NCBI RefSeq assembly: GCF_036850765.1
Contig: NC_089493.1
Location: forward strand, 298,145,849-298,209,848
Source: Saccopteryx bilineata
Lineage: Eukaryota; Chordata; Mammalia; Chiroptera; Emballonuridae
Direction of reading: 5' to 3'
DNA: 64,000 bases
Shown here: positions 11,090 through 21,885 of the stretch, piece after piece
Position numbering within the stretch: position 1 is the stretch's first letter
Layout: each line of letters begins with the position of its first letter
Notes under the pieces: generated by a model
The model's input: only the letters and a program-made list of their open reading frames with translations
What the model was told of the DNA's origin: nothing
Database searches by the model: none
Program-made: the position numbers and the translations under genes

Positions 11090-11235
11090 TAGTTCATTCA
11101 ATCAGCCTTTACTGCCTTCCTACTAAGTGCACTTTATTGAGCACTTAGTAGGTTCACGTCAGAGTTCAGGGGATAGAGCAGTGGGTGCCGTAGACAGAGT
11201 TCCTGCTCTCGTGGAACCGGTGTGTGCTCCCAGGA
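11090..11235 (-). repeat. L2-like LINE fragment
   Basis: Contains CTTTATTGAGCACTTAGTAG and GAGTTCCTGCTCTCGTGGAA, the usual antisense L2 3' words. The following 250 bp may continue it. Confidence 0.5.
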
Positions 11236-11512
11236 CAGACCAGTCAGGAGAGCGTCAGCCCCTGCAGCTGTCTCGGCTCAGGTGAGCGCAGGCAAGGAAA
11301 TGAGACTGCAGAGGGTCTAGGGAATGCTGTGGCCGGTTATGTGAGGGGGGGAGGCCAGAGAGGGCCCCTCAGGGCAGGAAGGGCCTGTGTGGGGACCTGG
11401 GAAACCACAGCCCAGGGGAGGGAACAGAAGATGCCAAGCGGGAGAGCAGAGTGTGATTGGCAGATTAGAGTGGAGTGGAGAGAGCAAAGGCAGGTGGTGG
11501 AGCAGCTGGCCC

Positions 11513-11535
11513 GGGGGGGGGGGGGGGGGGGGGGG
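11513..11535. repeat. Homopolymer run of about 22-23 G
   Basis: An almost pure G tract flanked by CCC on the left and AGGCTC on the right. Confidence 0.9.
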
Positions 11536-11585
11536 AGGCTCATTAGCATGACAAGGGACATTAACCGGAGAACCGCCATCTAACA

Positions 11586-12033
11586 CAAGGGTAGTCAACC
11601 TTTTTATACCTACCGCCCACTTCTGTATCTCTGTTAGTAGTAAAATTTTCTAACCGCCCACCGGTTCCACAGTCATGGTGATTTATGAAGTAGAGAAGTC
11701 ACTTTACTTTATAAAACTTATAAAGCAGAGTTACAGCAAGTTAGAGCATATAATAATAATCACTTACCAAGTACTTCATGTCGGATTTTCGCTAAATTTA
11801 ACAGAATAAATCTTTATAAAACAACTGACTATAGTTAAATCTCTCTTTTTATTTACACTTTGGTTGCTCCACTACTGCCCACCATGAAAGCTGGAGCGCC
11901 CACTAGTGGGCGGGAGGGACCGGGTTGACCAGCACTAGGGGGCGGCAGGGACCAGGTTGACCAGCACTGGTGGGTGGGAGGGACCAGGTTGACCACCACT
12001 AGAGGGTGGGAGGGACCAGGTTGACCAGCACTG
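11586..12033. mobile_element. Non-autonomous hAT element with tandemly amplified terminus
   Basis: The left end CAAGGGTAGTCAACC is the inverted counterpart of the right end GGTTGACCAGCACTG. Flanking 8-mers ATCTAACA (11578-11585) and CTCTAACA (12034-12041) match at seven of eight positions, the hAT-type 8-bp duplication. The last 128 bp are four 32-bp tandem copies of the right terminus (starts 11908, 11940, 11972, 12004), each with GGGACC(A/G)GGTTGACCA. No transposase remains. Confidence 0.85.
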
Positions 12034-12041
12034 CTCTAACA

Positions 12042-13885
12042 GATCACTCCAGCTGCCCCAGGGAGAGCAGACCACCGAGGACAAGACAGGCGGGAGATCA
12101 GCCTGGGGTGACTGCTGCTGTTTAGATGAGGAGATGGTGCCTAAAGCCTGGGTATAAAGGGAGGGGGTGGGCAGCCTTTGGAAGGAGGCCCCCCCTCCCC
12201 TCCCCGTCAGCAAGGGCATCAGATCAGCATCAGACGTCAGAGTTGGAAACAAAACGGGACCCTGATCCTCAGCTGGTCCAAGCACCCTCATTCAATCAAT
12301 GAGATGTTTTTTCCCCCAAATGATACAGGCGGAAGCTGGACAGTGTCTGGGCATGAACCCCAGTTCAACTCCCTTCCGCCTCGTGGCTCCTTTTTTTATT
12401 TTTCTGGTCATTATCACTATCCCTTCAGTCTCTATGGTTTCAAGGAAACAGATATACCAACAGCTACTTGCTCTTTAGAGGTTGAGGGTAAATGAAGAAC
12501 AAGTTGCTTTTCATTTATAATTTATGCATGATGAGCCACCGACTTCCCAACAGGATTTGAGACAGCTCTCAGGAACAATCCTCGTTAAGCCATCTGCAGC
12601 AGAGACCAAATAAAAAAATATGACTTCAGAGAACCCTGAATGGCACAAGGAAATGCTGAAACCATTATCTTAGAATGAAAAGACAGAGCCCGGCGTTGTA
12701 TTGACTATGATACTGTCACGTACTATAAAGAGAGATGGGGAAAGAGGGAGGGAAGAAAGGGAGGGAGAGGGGAAAAGAGGAGGGGTAAGAGAAGGGAAGA
12801 GAAAGCGGGAGGGAAGGGAGAGGGTGCAATGGAAAAATCAAGTGGAAGAAACCGTGAATAGCCATTATTTCCCTTCCTCAAACTGTAGGGAGAGTCTTCG
12901 GGCTGCGGGACTCGAGGGGTCCGGCCTGGGGTGCTCTACTCAAGAGCAAGGCCAGTGAGCCAAACTGCCTGCGACCTCCACGTCTTGTGAACCCCTGGAG
13001 TCGCTAACAAACGTGGCGGCCCAGAGGGAGCTCTCTGGAAAGGGCTCCGTCTGGTCTGGGATGGGTGGGGACACCCAGTGAAGCCAGAGGCAGCGACTGT
13101 TCTTCTGGGGTTCCCTCTCCTGCCTCTCCACTGGACGGAGGACCCCCCGGGTGGGCGACTCTGGCTCGATGCTGGCCGCTGGAGCAAGTGCCCGCCTGGC
13201 CCGCCTCCACGGCCACTGGACAGGAAGGGAGTGACCGGTGAACCTGTTTCATTGAGCACTTGGGAAGGGAAGCAGGTAGAGACCAGCCCCGGTGGTCACT
13301 TTAATTAGTGTTTGTTGTGGTGGTTAAAATAAAGGCACTAATCTCAGCCACCAGGGATTAATCATGAGGACCTAACCATGAGTCTCTAGCTCCCGACTCC
13401 ATTCCCCTAGGGCATAGGGCTCCAGCACAGGAAGTTTGCTGGGACACAACCATTCAGACCACAGCAAACATATTTTGGATAACGGGACCAAACCGGAGCT
13501 CCCGAATAAAGACCAGAGATGCTTGGACCTTGACCAGGTGCCACGAGCCCGAGGGGAGAGAAGTGCTGACTGTGCCAGTTCCTCACCGGGGGCCGTCAGG
13601 AGTGGACACGGTCTCAGGATCTCTGAGCAAGACGGTCCCCACTCACAGCTCTCCTCTCGGCTGGTCCTGCTGCCTGGACAACTCTGCTTCACGCGTCCAG
13701 CTCGGCCACGTCCAGAACACCCGTGTCCTGTCGGCTCAAGCAGGAGCAACACCTGCCGTGCTGGGTCTCACTTCTTGTGAAACGTCGAAAACCCGAGTTA
13801 AAAAACATCCAACGTACGTACAGCTCGTAGCAGGAACCGCGCGCCGTGAGGGCTCCTGGTGGTCAGCTGCCGCCGGACATCAGTG
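12042..13885. other. Unclassified single-copy DNA with a purine-rich tract
   Basis: 12735-12830 is a GGGAGAGG-type purine tract. The rest shows no exon or clear repeat. Confidence 0.35.
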
Positions 13886-13929
13886 AACGTGACACCATAG
13901 ATTCCTCGACTCCCACGGCAGAGAACCAG

Positions 13930-14291
13930 CCAGGGAAGACCCTGCGGAACTAGAGCAGCAGAGAGCGGCATTCTGGAAAGATGCTCCAGGACCAGAAATG
14001 TTTTCTGCAGAAGAGTTAGCTGAGGTTTGCCGTCTCATTGAAGCAGGAACGGCAAAGTGAGAGGAGCAAGATCCTGACAGAGAGAGGTTCACCCGAGGTT
14101 TCCGCACAGTCACCGAAGGGCTGAGCTGCCACAGGGCCATCTGTGACGAGAGGAAGGAAATCTCTGTGCCGACCTCCCTGGATGCCAACTTCACGGAACC
14201 GACTCCAGCAGCAGAAGCAAACCCTGACCCTGACACCAGCCCCAGCCTCTCCACAAGTCCATCACCTTCTGCGTCGTCCACGACTGTGTAA
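13930..14291 (+). pseudogene. Tigger/pogo-type transposase C-terminal remnant
   Basis: A plus-strand frame from about 13951 to a stop at 14291 reads FWKDAPGPEMFSAEELAEVC, then an in-frame TGA after IEAGTAK, then FTRGFRTVTEGLSCHRAICD and ERKEISVPTSLDANF, ending in a Ser/Pro-rich tail. The YK-x-x-x-E(R/K)K...LD-x-(F/Y)F arrangement near the end resembles the tail of Tigger-type (CENP-B/Jerky-like) transposases. Only the last ~110 codons are present, with one stop. The family call rests on recalled patterns. Confidence 0.45.
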
Positions 14292-14322
14292 GGTGGTGTT
14301 TGAAAATCTTTAAGTATTTATA

Positions 14323-14815
14323 TCGGGGGTGGGATTCAGCCGGTTCACACCGGCGTGGCAGAACCGATACTTAATATTTTGTTGAGTTCGTAGAACCGGT
14401 TGTTCAAATGGTGCTTGTTCTCTCTAAGGTGGGCGCCCGGGCAGCCACCCAGTGTGGAAATCACAAATTGACACTCCTTACTCTTTGTTAATGTTCGTCT
14501 GCGCACCAGTGTATTCTAGGCGCCTGTAGTCACGTTCATTCCGTCCATAGGTGAATAAAATTGCAAGTGAGGACACCAATCAAGAAGCAATATGGAAATA
14601 CCTTAAATAACAGTTTTATTGTTTTTTGTCAGGTATTAATATTTTTTCATTCATATTTTAAAACTCTTAAAAGCTAGTTTTGTGTACTTCTTTTATTGTT
14701 CTTAAGTATTCAATGAATGAAATAATAAACTACCTTTCTGTATATGGTTCTTTTATACTTAAAATGGTCAGGAGGGCAGAGAACCGGTTGTTAAATTACT
14801 TGAATCCCGCCACTG
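14323..14815. mobile_element. Non-autonomous hAT-like element
   Basis: The ends are inverted: GGGGGTGGGATTCAGCCGGT on the left and ACTTGAATCCCGCCACTG on the right, with AACCGGTT blocks inside both ends. The interior is AT-rich with no transposase. No clear 8-bp duplication is left. Confidence 0.65.
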
Positions 14816-14849
14816 GAATAGTCCCTTTAGTAAAACTCTCGATAGTGCT

Positions 14850-15020
14850 TCTTAAAGTTTGAGATTCGTAAGAATCGCCCGAGGGCTTGTTAAAACAGAA
14901 TTCTGCTCTCTCTCTGTGCCGGACATGCCCAACCCCACCCCGAGAGATTTGAATCAGTAGGTCTGGGATGGGAACTGAGAAGCTTTAGCTCTAATGAGGG
15001 CCACACTTGGCTTGGCAGTC
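14850..15020. repeat. MER5A-like (Charlie-derived) fragment
   Basis: TTAAAGTTTGAGATTCGTAA, GGGCTTGTTAAAACAGAATT, CCCCACCCCGAGAGATTTGA and ATCAGTAGGTCTGG follow the usual MER5 word order. Confidence 0.6.
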
Positions 15021-15029
15021 CTTCACTGT

Positions 15030-15480
15030 AACCCTTCGTGTGTGTCCTCTACTTCCTGAAAAGACCCCTACGATCCCCACGCGGTGGGGCAGTCGCACAG
15101 ACGTGTCTGCGATGGAGGAAATGTTCTAGAATAGTCTATACTCCCCGACGGGGTAGCCACAGACCCGTCTGCACTCAGGATGCTGCTCGGGCGGTCAAGA
15201 AACTGGGCTTTTTGTTTTATTGAATTTTAATTAGTAAAAATAATTTAGCTGTGAGTTCGTGAAAGTCAGCTGGCCCGTTCCACATTCTAGCTGAAGAGGC
15301 CCTTAACCAGGCTGACATTTTCATGAAGCGCCATGTCTAGCTCCGTGTCACTGCTGCAAGGGACAGTTAGTTCCGGAAGGTTTATCATCCACGTCCCACT
15401 TTCTCCTGCCTTCAGGAGCAGTCTTCTTGAGGCTCCTCAGGACTCCCCGCCGCCCGGGTCAAGGCCTTCGCCACGGGCTG
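15030..15480. other. Unclassified DNA
   Basis: CpG-containing single-copy DNA with no recognised feature. Confidence 0.35.
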
Positions 15481-15489
15481 CAGGTTTCT

Positions 15490-15930
15490 GTGACGGCCGC
15501 AGCCGGTCTCCCGGTGCCCATTTCTCCGCCCGTTCTGTCTTCCTGCCGAACAAACCACTCCAGACAGAGTGGCTGAGAACAACCCCCGTCACATTCCTTC
15601 CTGATTCTGCGTGTTGACGGGGTTCCGTGGGGCAGTGCTTCCGCTCCGTGTGGCAGTGGCCGGGGACCCAGTTGTCTGGGGGTTCCACTTGGAGGGAACA
15701 TCCCAGGTGGCTGACTCACCTGGCTAGCGTCTGGGGTCAGCTGGATAATCAGATCAGGCTTTCGGCTAGGGTGTCTCTATTGTTATCCAGGAATTCCCTC
15801 CACGGCGCTTGGGTTTCTCAGAACATCCCAGCTGGAGTCCAAGGGTCAGGAAGCAGAAACTGGGCATAGATTCCAGGATTTAACTTCCGGTGCCTTCCCG
15901 TGCTCAAAGGCAGTCACATGACCATTTTAG
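15490..15930 (+). repeat. Ancient LTR-like repeat (unnamed)
   Basis: ACAAACCACTCCAGACAGAG, TGGCTGAGAACAACCCCCGT and GGGGTCAGCTGGATAATCAG resemble an old interspersed repeat with a GTGGCTTAAAACAAC-type start. I cannot name the family securely. Confidence 0.35.
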
Positions 15931-15944
15931 ATTCCAGAGAAATA

Positions 15945-17304
15945 GGCACTTCCCTTATTTGAGAGGTCTGTGTTCCAAGACCCTCAGTGGGTGCCAGAAA
16001 CCACGGAGAGTGCCGACCCCCACATACACTGTGTGTTTCCTACACACAGATACAGGTAACAGCGTTTAATTTGTCAATGAGGCACAGGAAGAGATCAGTG
16101 ACTAGTAATAAAATAGGACAGTTATGACCATCTACAGCAGGGGTCCCCAAACTATGGCCCGCGGGCCGCATGCGGCCCCCTGAGGCCATTTATCAGGCCC
16201 CGCTGCACTTCTGGAAGGGGCACCACCATCTCATTAGCCAAAAGCAGGCCCATAGTTCCCATTGAAATACTGGTCAGTTTGTTGATTTAAATTTACTTGT
16301 TCTTTATTTTAAATATTGTATTTGTTCCTGTTTTGTTTTTTTACTTTAAAATAAGATATGTGCAGTGTGCATAGGGATTTGTTCATAGTTTTTTTTATAG
16401 TCTGGCCCTCCAATGGTCTGAGGAACAGTGAACTGGCCCCCCATGTAAAAAGTTTGGGGACCCCTGATCTACAGTAATAAAGTCATGAGAACGCGCTCTC
16501 TCTCTCTCACACACACAATATTGTAGAGCCCCGCACTCACCCTTGCTGTGTTGACGAAAGAGGACACAGTGACCACTGATGAGCTGCAGTGTGTGACCCA
16601 CGGGGACCTTGTGACGTAGCTCAGGCTCCTGCTGGCCTCCCGACAGCACGTCAGAAGGAGGGTCACTGAGCCACGACGGTGCCGCATCCTCCTCCCGCAC
16701 ACTGAGTGCCTCGTCCGTCCTCACGAAGCGTCTGCCGTCCCCGTGGCCACAACTCTTCAGTCTGAGGGTGACAACAAAGCCGCACAGACGTCTCTCTGCT
16801 CTCTCACGATCTCACCGGCAGGAAACTCGGTCTAACCGTCAGTCTGAGCGACCTCAGCATGTGATGTTTTTCTCTCCTTGTTAAGTCAAGACTGTTCAGC
16901 TTTTCCTTCACAGGAAGGACCTCGGGGCTTCTCTTCCTTGTATCCAAATTGTGGCGTCACCCCTCTTGTGATCTGAGGCCATTATTAAGTAAAACAAGGG
17001 CGAGTGGGCCACAAGTCCTGCGGTACTGCTACGGTCAGTCTGATAACAGGGACGGCTACGAAGTGGTGCGTGGGCAGGTCCTGTCTACAGAGTGGACATG
17101 CTGAACAGAGGGATGACTCACGTCCCACCCGGATGGAGCGAGGCTCTTGAGATGTCATCACACCGTTCAGAACGGCGTGCAATTTAAAACTGATGAGCTG
17201 CTGGTTGCTGGCGTTTTTCTTTTAATATTTTCTGACCATGGTTGACCACGGGGATATGAAACCAAGGTGAGTGAAACCACAATGAAAGATGGGGGGGGAC
17301 GACT
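15945..17304. mobile_element. Non-autonomous Tigger element split by a hAT
   Basis: The right end GGGGGGGACGACTG is the inverted form of a Tigger-type CAGTCGTCCCCC terminus. The left end starts at about 15948 (CACTTCCCTTATTTGAGAGG). Interior words such as TCACCCTTGCTGTG, CCTTGTGACGTAGCTCAGG and CACGTCAGAAGGAGGGTCA match Tigger interiors. A hAT (16138-16466) interrupts it. Confidence 0.65.
16138..16466. mobile_element. Non-autonomous hAT, copy 1
   Basis: Perfect terminal inverted repeats, CAGGGGTCCCCAAACT at the left and AGTTTGGGGACCCCTG at the right, are flanked by a perfect 8-bp duplication ATCTACAG (16130-16137 and 16467-16474). It encodes no transposase. Confidence 0.97.
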
Positions 17305-17504
17305 GTCAAATGATGTCACTCCCTGCTTTAAGATCCTTCAGGGGCTCCCACTCTTTTGGGTCAGAACATCCAACATCTTTCCAGAAGTCACCTCCTGCCA
17401 GTGCCTGCGTGGTATCCTGGGCTTTCAGCCACACCCGGTTTCCTGCAGTGACTTCAAACCAGGTGTCACGTCCCCGTCCCCTTCCCGTCATGACCTGTCC
17501 TGTG

Positions 17505-17640
17505 CCTGGAATGTCCCGGCCCCCACGACTAGCCTAGCAGGATGGCCGTCAGCAAGTCACTTTACCTCTCTGACATTCTGCTCACAGGTCATGCTCACAA
17601 GGGGTTATTTAGACAATGAGAACAGGACGTGCAGAACAGC
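17505..17640 (+). repeat. MIR-like SINE fragment
   Basis: GTCAGCAAGTCACTTTACCT followed by CTCTGACATTCTGCTCACAG and AATGAGAACAGGACG. Confidence 0.5.
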
Positions 17641-17839
17641 CAGAGGGGGGCCTGACAGTGGACCCTACCTGGCTGCTGGTGGGGGGGGGGGGCAGCTTAT
17701 CCTGGGCTCGGAATCCTCCTCGCCAATGTACACTCTTCCAAGAAAGCTTCTCACACTAGCCCGTTCTCTACCCAAAGCCTTCCTCCCTGAGAAAATCTAT
17801 CTCTGAATAAAAAAAATAAATTAAAAAATAAGTGGTTGT

Positions 17840-18050
17840 GTTTTTTTTTTCTTAAGTGAGAAGCAGGGAGGCGGAGAGGCAGGTTCCACCAGGATTCACC
17901 TGGCAAGCCTACTAGGGGGCGATGCTCTGCCCATCTAGGGTGGTTGCTCTGTTGTTCAACAACTGAGCTATTTTAGCACCTTAGACGAGGCCATGGAGTC
18001 ACCCTCAATGCCCAGGGCCAACTTGCTCCAACTGAGTCATGGCTGCGGGA

Positions 18051-18107
<57 letters not shown>

Positions 18108-18225
18108 GAGAGGAGGAAGGGTAGAGAAACAGATGGGCGCTTCTCCTGTGTGCCTTGACTGGGCATCGAACCCGGGACATCCACACAGCAGAGGATGCTC
18201 TACTGCTGAGCCAACTGACCAGCAT
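17840..18225 (-). repeat. VES-like tRNA-derived SINE
   Basis: Antisense copy: T-rich tail at 17839, CTACTAGGGGGCGATGCTCT, a (GA)n expansion at 18055-18103, then GGGCATCGAACCCGGGACAT (inverted B box) and GAGCCAACTGACCAG (inverted A box). Confidence 0.92.
18055..18103. repeat. (GA)n expansion inside SINE
   Basis: About 24 GA units replacing the usual pyrimidine-rich segment of the SINE. Confidence 0.95.
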
Positions 18226-18307
18226 GTCTTTGTTGTTGTTTTTTCTACTGTGGCCAAGGGGGAAAAGAGGGTGAGGGATAGATGACCTTAAAAAACAGAC
18301 AACTTTG

Positions 18308-18709
18308 GCCCTGGCCGGTTGGCTCAGCAGTAGAGTGTCGGCCTGGCATGCGGGGGACCCAGGTTCGATTCCTGGCCAGGGCACATAGAAGAAGCGCCCA
18401 TTTGCTTCTCCACCCCCCCCTTCCTCTCTGTCTCTCTCTTCTCCTCCCACAGCCAAGGCTCCATTGGAGCAAAGATGGCCCGGGCGCTGGGGATGGCTCC
18501 TTGGCCTCTGCCCCAGGCGCTAGAGTGGCTCTGGTCGCCGCAGAGCGACGCCCCAGAGGGACAGAGCATCGCCCCCTGGTGGGCAAAGCGTCACCCCCTG
18601 GTGGGTGTGTTGGGTGGATCCCAGTTAGGCGCATGCGGGAGTCTGTCTGACAGTCTCTCCCCGTTACCAGCTTCAGAAAAAAAAAAACACCAAAAAAAAA
18701 ACAAAAAAC
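18308..18709 (+). repeat. VES-like SINE with target duplication
   Basis: Complete copy from GCCCTGGCCGGTTGGCTCAG-type head through B box GGTTCGATTCCTGG to an A-rich tail. The flanking 12-bp CAGACAACTTTG (18296-18307 and 18710-18721) is a perfect duplication. A CTCF-like motif lies at 18569-18582 (minus-strand orientation) with a second degenerate copy at 18591-18604. Confidence 0.95.
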
Positions 18710-18721
18710 CAGACAACTTTG

Positions 18722-19300
18722 CGTTGGTCACTGGAGTTCTAGAGCTTCAGACTCAGCCTTGGGGACAGAGAACAAGTCACTCTCTTTCTGTTAGAGAGTG
18801 ACTCAAGATGTGAGGACAGTCTCATTCAAGACCATGTGTAGCACTTTGGGGGGCAAATAATGACCATTTGTCATCCTCTGGGAAAAGCATGTGCAGAAGG
18901 AGAAAATATTAGAAAAATATTTTACCTTAAAAGCCTCACGATCTTTGGGATGAAGTGCCTGCCATGGCCAGAGCCCCAGGGAGGGTTCAAGTGGTTTCTC
19001 GCCCGAGACGCTCATCAATTGTTCGCTCCGACAGGCAGACGCTTGGCTGAACTTGAGGGACAAGAGGGAGAGAGTAAACATTAAAGGCATCATCTTTCAA
19101 GTGCGTCCCTTCATTTCCTGGCTGTTTCTTTTCCAAAAATAATAATCATCATCATCATCATTGTGTTCTCTTTTTCATCGGCATGGCGTAAGGGAGCCAG
19201 AGGTCGTCAGTGTGGTTTCTGATTCAGCACACTTGCCGAGGGACTCAGAGAGAGAAGGGGTGTTCGGTGACATGTCACCTGGTGAGCTGTTTATCTTCTC
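18722..19300. other. Unclassified single-copy DNA
   Basis: No exon or clear repeat; a (TCA)n tract at about 19147-19162. Confidence 0.35.
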
Positions 19301-19440
19301 CAAGGTACAGTATTTCTCATCTGGAAAATGGGTATAACCATACCTACCACTCAGGGTTGTTACAGATTTTAAATGGAGGCCCATAGATAAAAGGCAGGAT
19401 GTAGTAGGCATTCAAGAAATGGCTATTATGATTGTTTCTG
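19300..19440 (+). repeat. MIR SINE fragment
   Basis: TTTCTCATCTGGAAAATGGG, then TACCACTCAGGGTTGTTACA and AGTAGGCATTCAAGAAATGG. Confidence 0.8.
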
Positions 19441-19589
19441 TTTTTATTGTTCTTATTGTACGTGACGATAGTTATAACAATTCAGAGGCCATCAATAAGA
19501 GTCCCAGGTCCCCCCTCCAAATGCCTCAGGACTCTTTTTCCCCTCCCTGCTTTGTTTGTATCCAAGGCCTTACTTATCAGCACATGATA

Positions 19590-19755
19590 TAAAATATACG
19601 TTTCCTTATGTGTAATGGTCTTTCGTCCTCATGGGAAATGGTGAGCTCCTTGAGGACAAAGATCTTGGATGGCTTTGTCTTCTTGTCAACGTGACAACGC
19701 TGATCAAACAGCTGGCACATAGACGTTCGATACGTGTTTGCTGGATGAAGGCATG
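19590..19755 (+). repeat. L2 LINE 3' fragment
   Basis: GTGAGCTCCTTGAGGACAAA, AGCTGGCACATAGACG and TGTTTGCTGGATGAAGGCAT follow the sense L2 3' end. Confidence 0.7.
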
Positions 19756-20744
19756 AACCGACTGCTGCACCCTAGTTCCTGGTTTTCACTCCCACTGTTG
19801 GAAAACAAAGAACTCACATCATCTCTGGGGGTCCCCTGCTCAAGTCCGGTCACTACCAAGTCGACGAAACCAGATGTCTGTCCCGGATATCATTGCTGTG
19901 AAATAAACTACCCTGAGCTTCCTGGTATGAAAGCAGCAACCACCTCCCTCATTTTGCTCAGGACTTTGTGAGCCAGGAATTCTGGTCTCTGGAGCACTTG
20001 ACGCCGGATGTTGGCCGGGCTGCTGTCATCTGAAGGCCCAAACGGGGGCTGCAGGATTCAGTTCCAGCACGGCTCACACAGGGTGGGAGTGGATGCCAGC
20101 TGTCATCCGGGAGTCCAGCTGGGGCTTCCCGCAGGCAGACTGACCACGGCCTCTCTGGTGTGACCATCCTGGAATAGTTAGATTTCTCACACGGCTTTTA
20201 TTGACCTGATGATGAACCCCATAAGCCAAATAGTGTTACTTCTGCCACACGCTATCAGTCAATGCAGTCACGAGCCCCCCTGCGGGCAAGAGGAGGGGGC
20301 CCAGACACTAGCTCTAGACGGGAGGGGTACTGAGAATTGGAGGCCACGTCTTACAGCCCCCACAGACTCCATCCCGGACGCCGACAGGGGCCAGGCAGGT
20401 GTAAGACGCGAGGGAAGTGGGTGTGGGCGGGGGATTGACAGAGGGCGGTGGAGACTGTGGGGAATGTGCTTCCGTCTGCAGGGACTGTTTGTCCCTCAGC
20501 TCAAGGGAAGTGTGGCGTTTTCAGTGGAAGTTTTCAACTTTATAAACAGGGTGAGCCACAGAGAGCCCGTCGGAAGACCCCAGTTTTTACCTGTTGATTA
20601 TCTGGAGCCAGCGCTTTGTGGTAACAGGGGTCCTGTACCCCTTCTCCCAAACAGGAAGCGAGAGGAATCAGACAAAAGACCTCTTCCGTGAAATGAGTCG
20701 TTACTAATTCTGACAGCCGGAAAAAGAGATGAAATGAATGAAGC
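19756..20744. other. Unclassified single-copy DNA
   Basis: No exon seen. 20040-20140 may be a scrap of an old LTR-like repeat. Confidence 0.35.
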
Positions 20745-20930
20745 GTTTGCTGATACGCCTCCCAGCGGGCGTGCCGGGCATTTCACACGCATCAGTGCAT
20801 CTGATCCTCACTGTCACGGGAGGGACAGCGTTGCCTTCTTATCACAGGTGCGTGAACTGCCTCTCAGAGTCATCCGGTCCCGAGCCTGAGTTCACACGGA
20901 CAGAAGCTGGTGGGGTCCAGGCTGGCAGGA
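20745..20930 (-). repeat. MIR SINE, antisense
   Basis: GTGCCGGGCATTTCACACGC, CTCACTGTCACGGGAGG and GTGAACTGCCTCTCAGAGTC with GAGCCTGAGTTCACACGGA. Confidence 0.6.
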
Positions 20931-21194
20931 CGCCGGAGTCCATGCACACAACCCCCCTCCACCTGATTCTGCCCGTGGGAGTGACCAATGCGGCCTAGTT
21001 AATGCGGTGGCTCAAACGGGCTCAGCCAAACCCGAGATCCCTGAGCACATGAGTGGGTGGCATCGTGGGAACCACAGAGCCCAGGGGTGGGCCAGAGGGT
21101 GACCACCTTGTACTCTGAGCTTCTCCCTGGTCTTTGTACCAGAGTAACCTTTCTCTGATAATAATAACCAAAATGGTTAATAAAAATACAAATA

Positions 21195-21224
21195 CCATTC
21201 AGAGAGCGTTCGCTGTGTGCCGTC

Positions 21225-21262
<38 letters not shown>

Positions 21263-21388
21263 ATATGTGTGTGTGTGTAATTTATTCCTTAAAATAGTCC
21301 ATTTTATAGATGAGGAGACTGAGGCAAAGAGAGAGGTTGAATGATTTGTCTTGAGGAAACAGAGTAGCAAGCAACAGAGTTGGGGTGG
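21195..21388 (-). repeat. MIR SINE, antisense, interrupted by (GT)n
   Basis: CGTTCGCTGTGTGCCGTCTT, then a GT run (21226-21278), then ATTTTATAGATGAGGAGACT and GAGGCAAAGAGAGAGG. The tRNA-like head of this copy continues into the 24-bp array. Confidence 0.75.
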
Positions 21389-21628
21389 TAGCCCCAGGGT
21401 GTCTGACTCTGGTGGCCCCAGGGTGTCTGACTCTGGTGGCCCCAGGGTGTCTGACTCTGGTAGCCCCAGGGCGTCTGACTCCGGTGGCCCCAGGGTGTCT
21501 GACTCTGGTGGCCCCAGGGTGTCTGACTCTGGTGGCCCCAGGGTGTCTGACTCTGGTGGCCCCAGGGTGTCTGACTCTGGTAGCCCCAGGGCGTCTGACT
21601 CCGGTGGCCCCAGGGTGTCTGACTCAAG
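21389..21628. repeat. 24-bp minisatellite, ten copies, derived from a MIR head
   Basis: Units run T(A/G)GCCCCAGGG(T/C)GTCTGAC then T(C/T)(T/C)GG-type endings. Units 1, 4 and 9 carry TAG; units 4 and 9 also share the C variants. Bases 21421-21480 equal 21541-21600, a 120-bp (five-unit) higher-order period. The unit corresponds to the antisense MIR tRNA-like segment CCCAGG...GTCTGACTC. Confidence 0.93.
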
Positions 21629-21885
21629 CTCGCTCTTTGAACGCCCCAGCTGCCCTGCCTGTAAACCCGTCCTCGCTGCCACGTGAACCAGTGAAGTCTG
21701 AGTCAGCCGGCTGCCTCCATTGTGACGAGACGAGCCCAGGAGAGGAAGATGAGCTGCCTCTCTCGGGGCCCCGCTGCGTGACCTCATCTGGGGGGGTTCA
21801 TTAACTCCTCGCGCCTCACCAGCACCCCAGGCTCCGGATCCAGGAGTCGGCCGTGCTCGGGGAGATGGGCTGGCTGCTGGTAAAG

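Noticed and set aside
18308..18380. tRNA gene-like A and B boxes in many places
   Set aside because: They belong to the heads of tRNA-derived SINEs with poly(A) tails and target duplications; no cloverleaf of a real tRNA gene was found.
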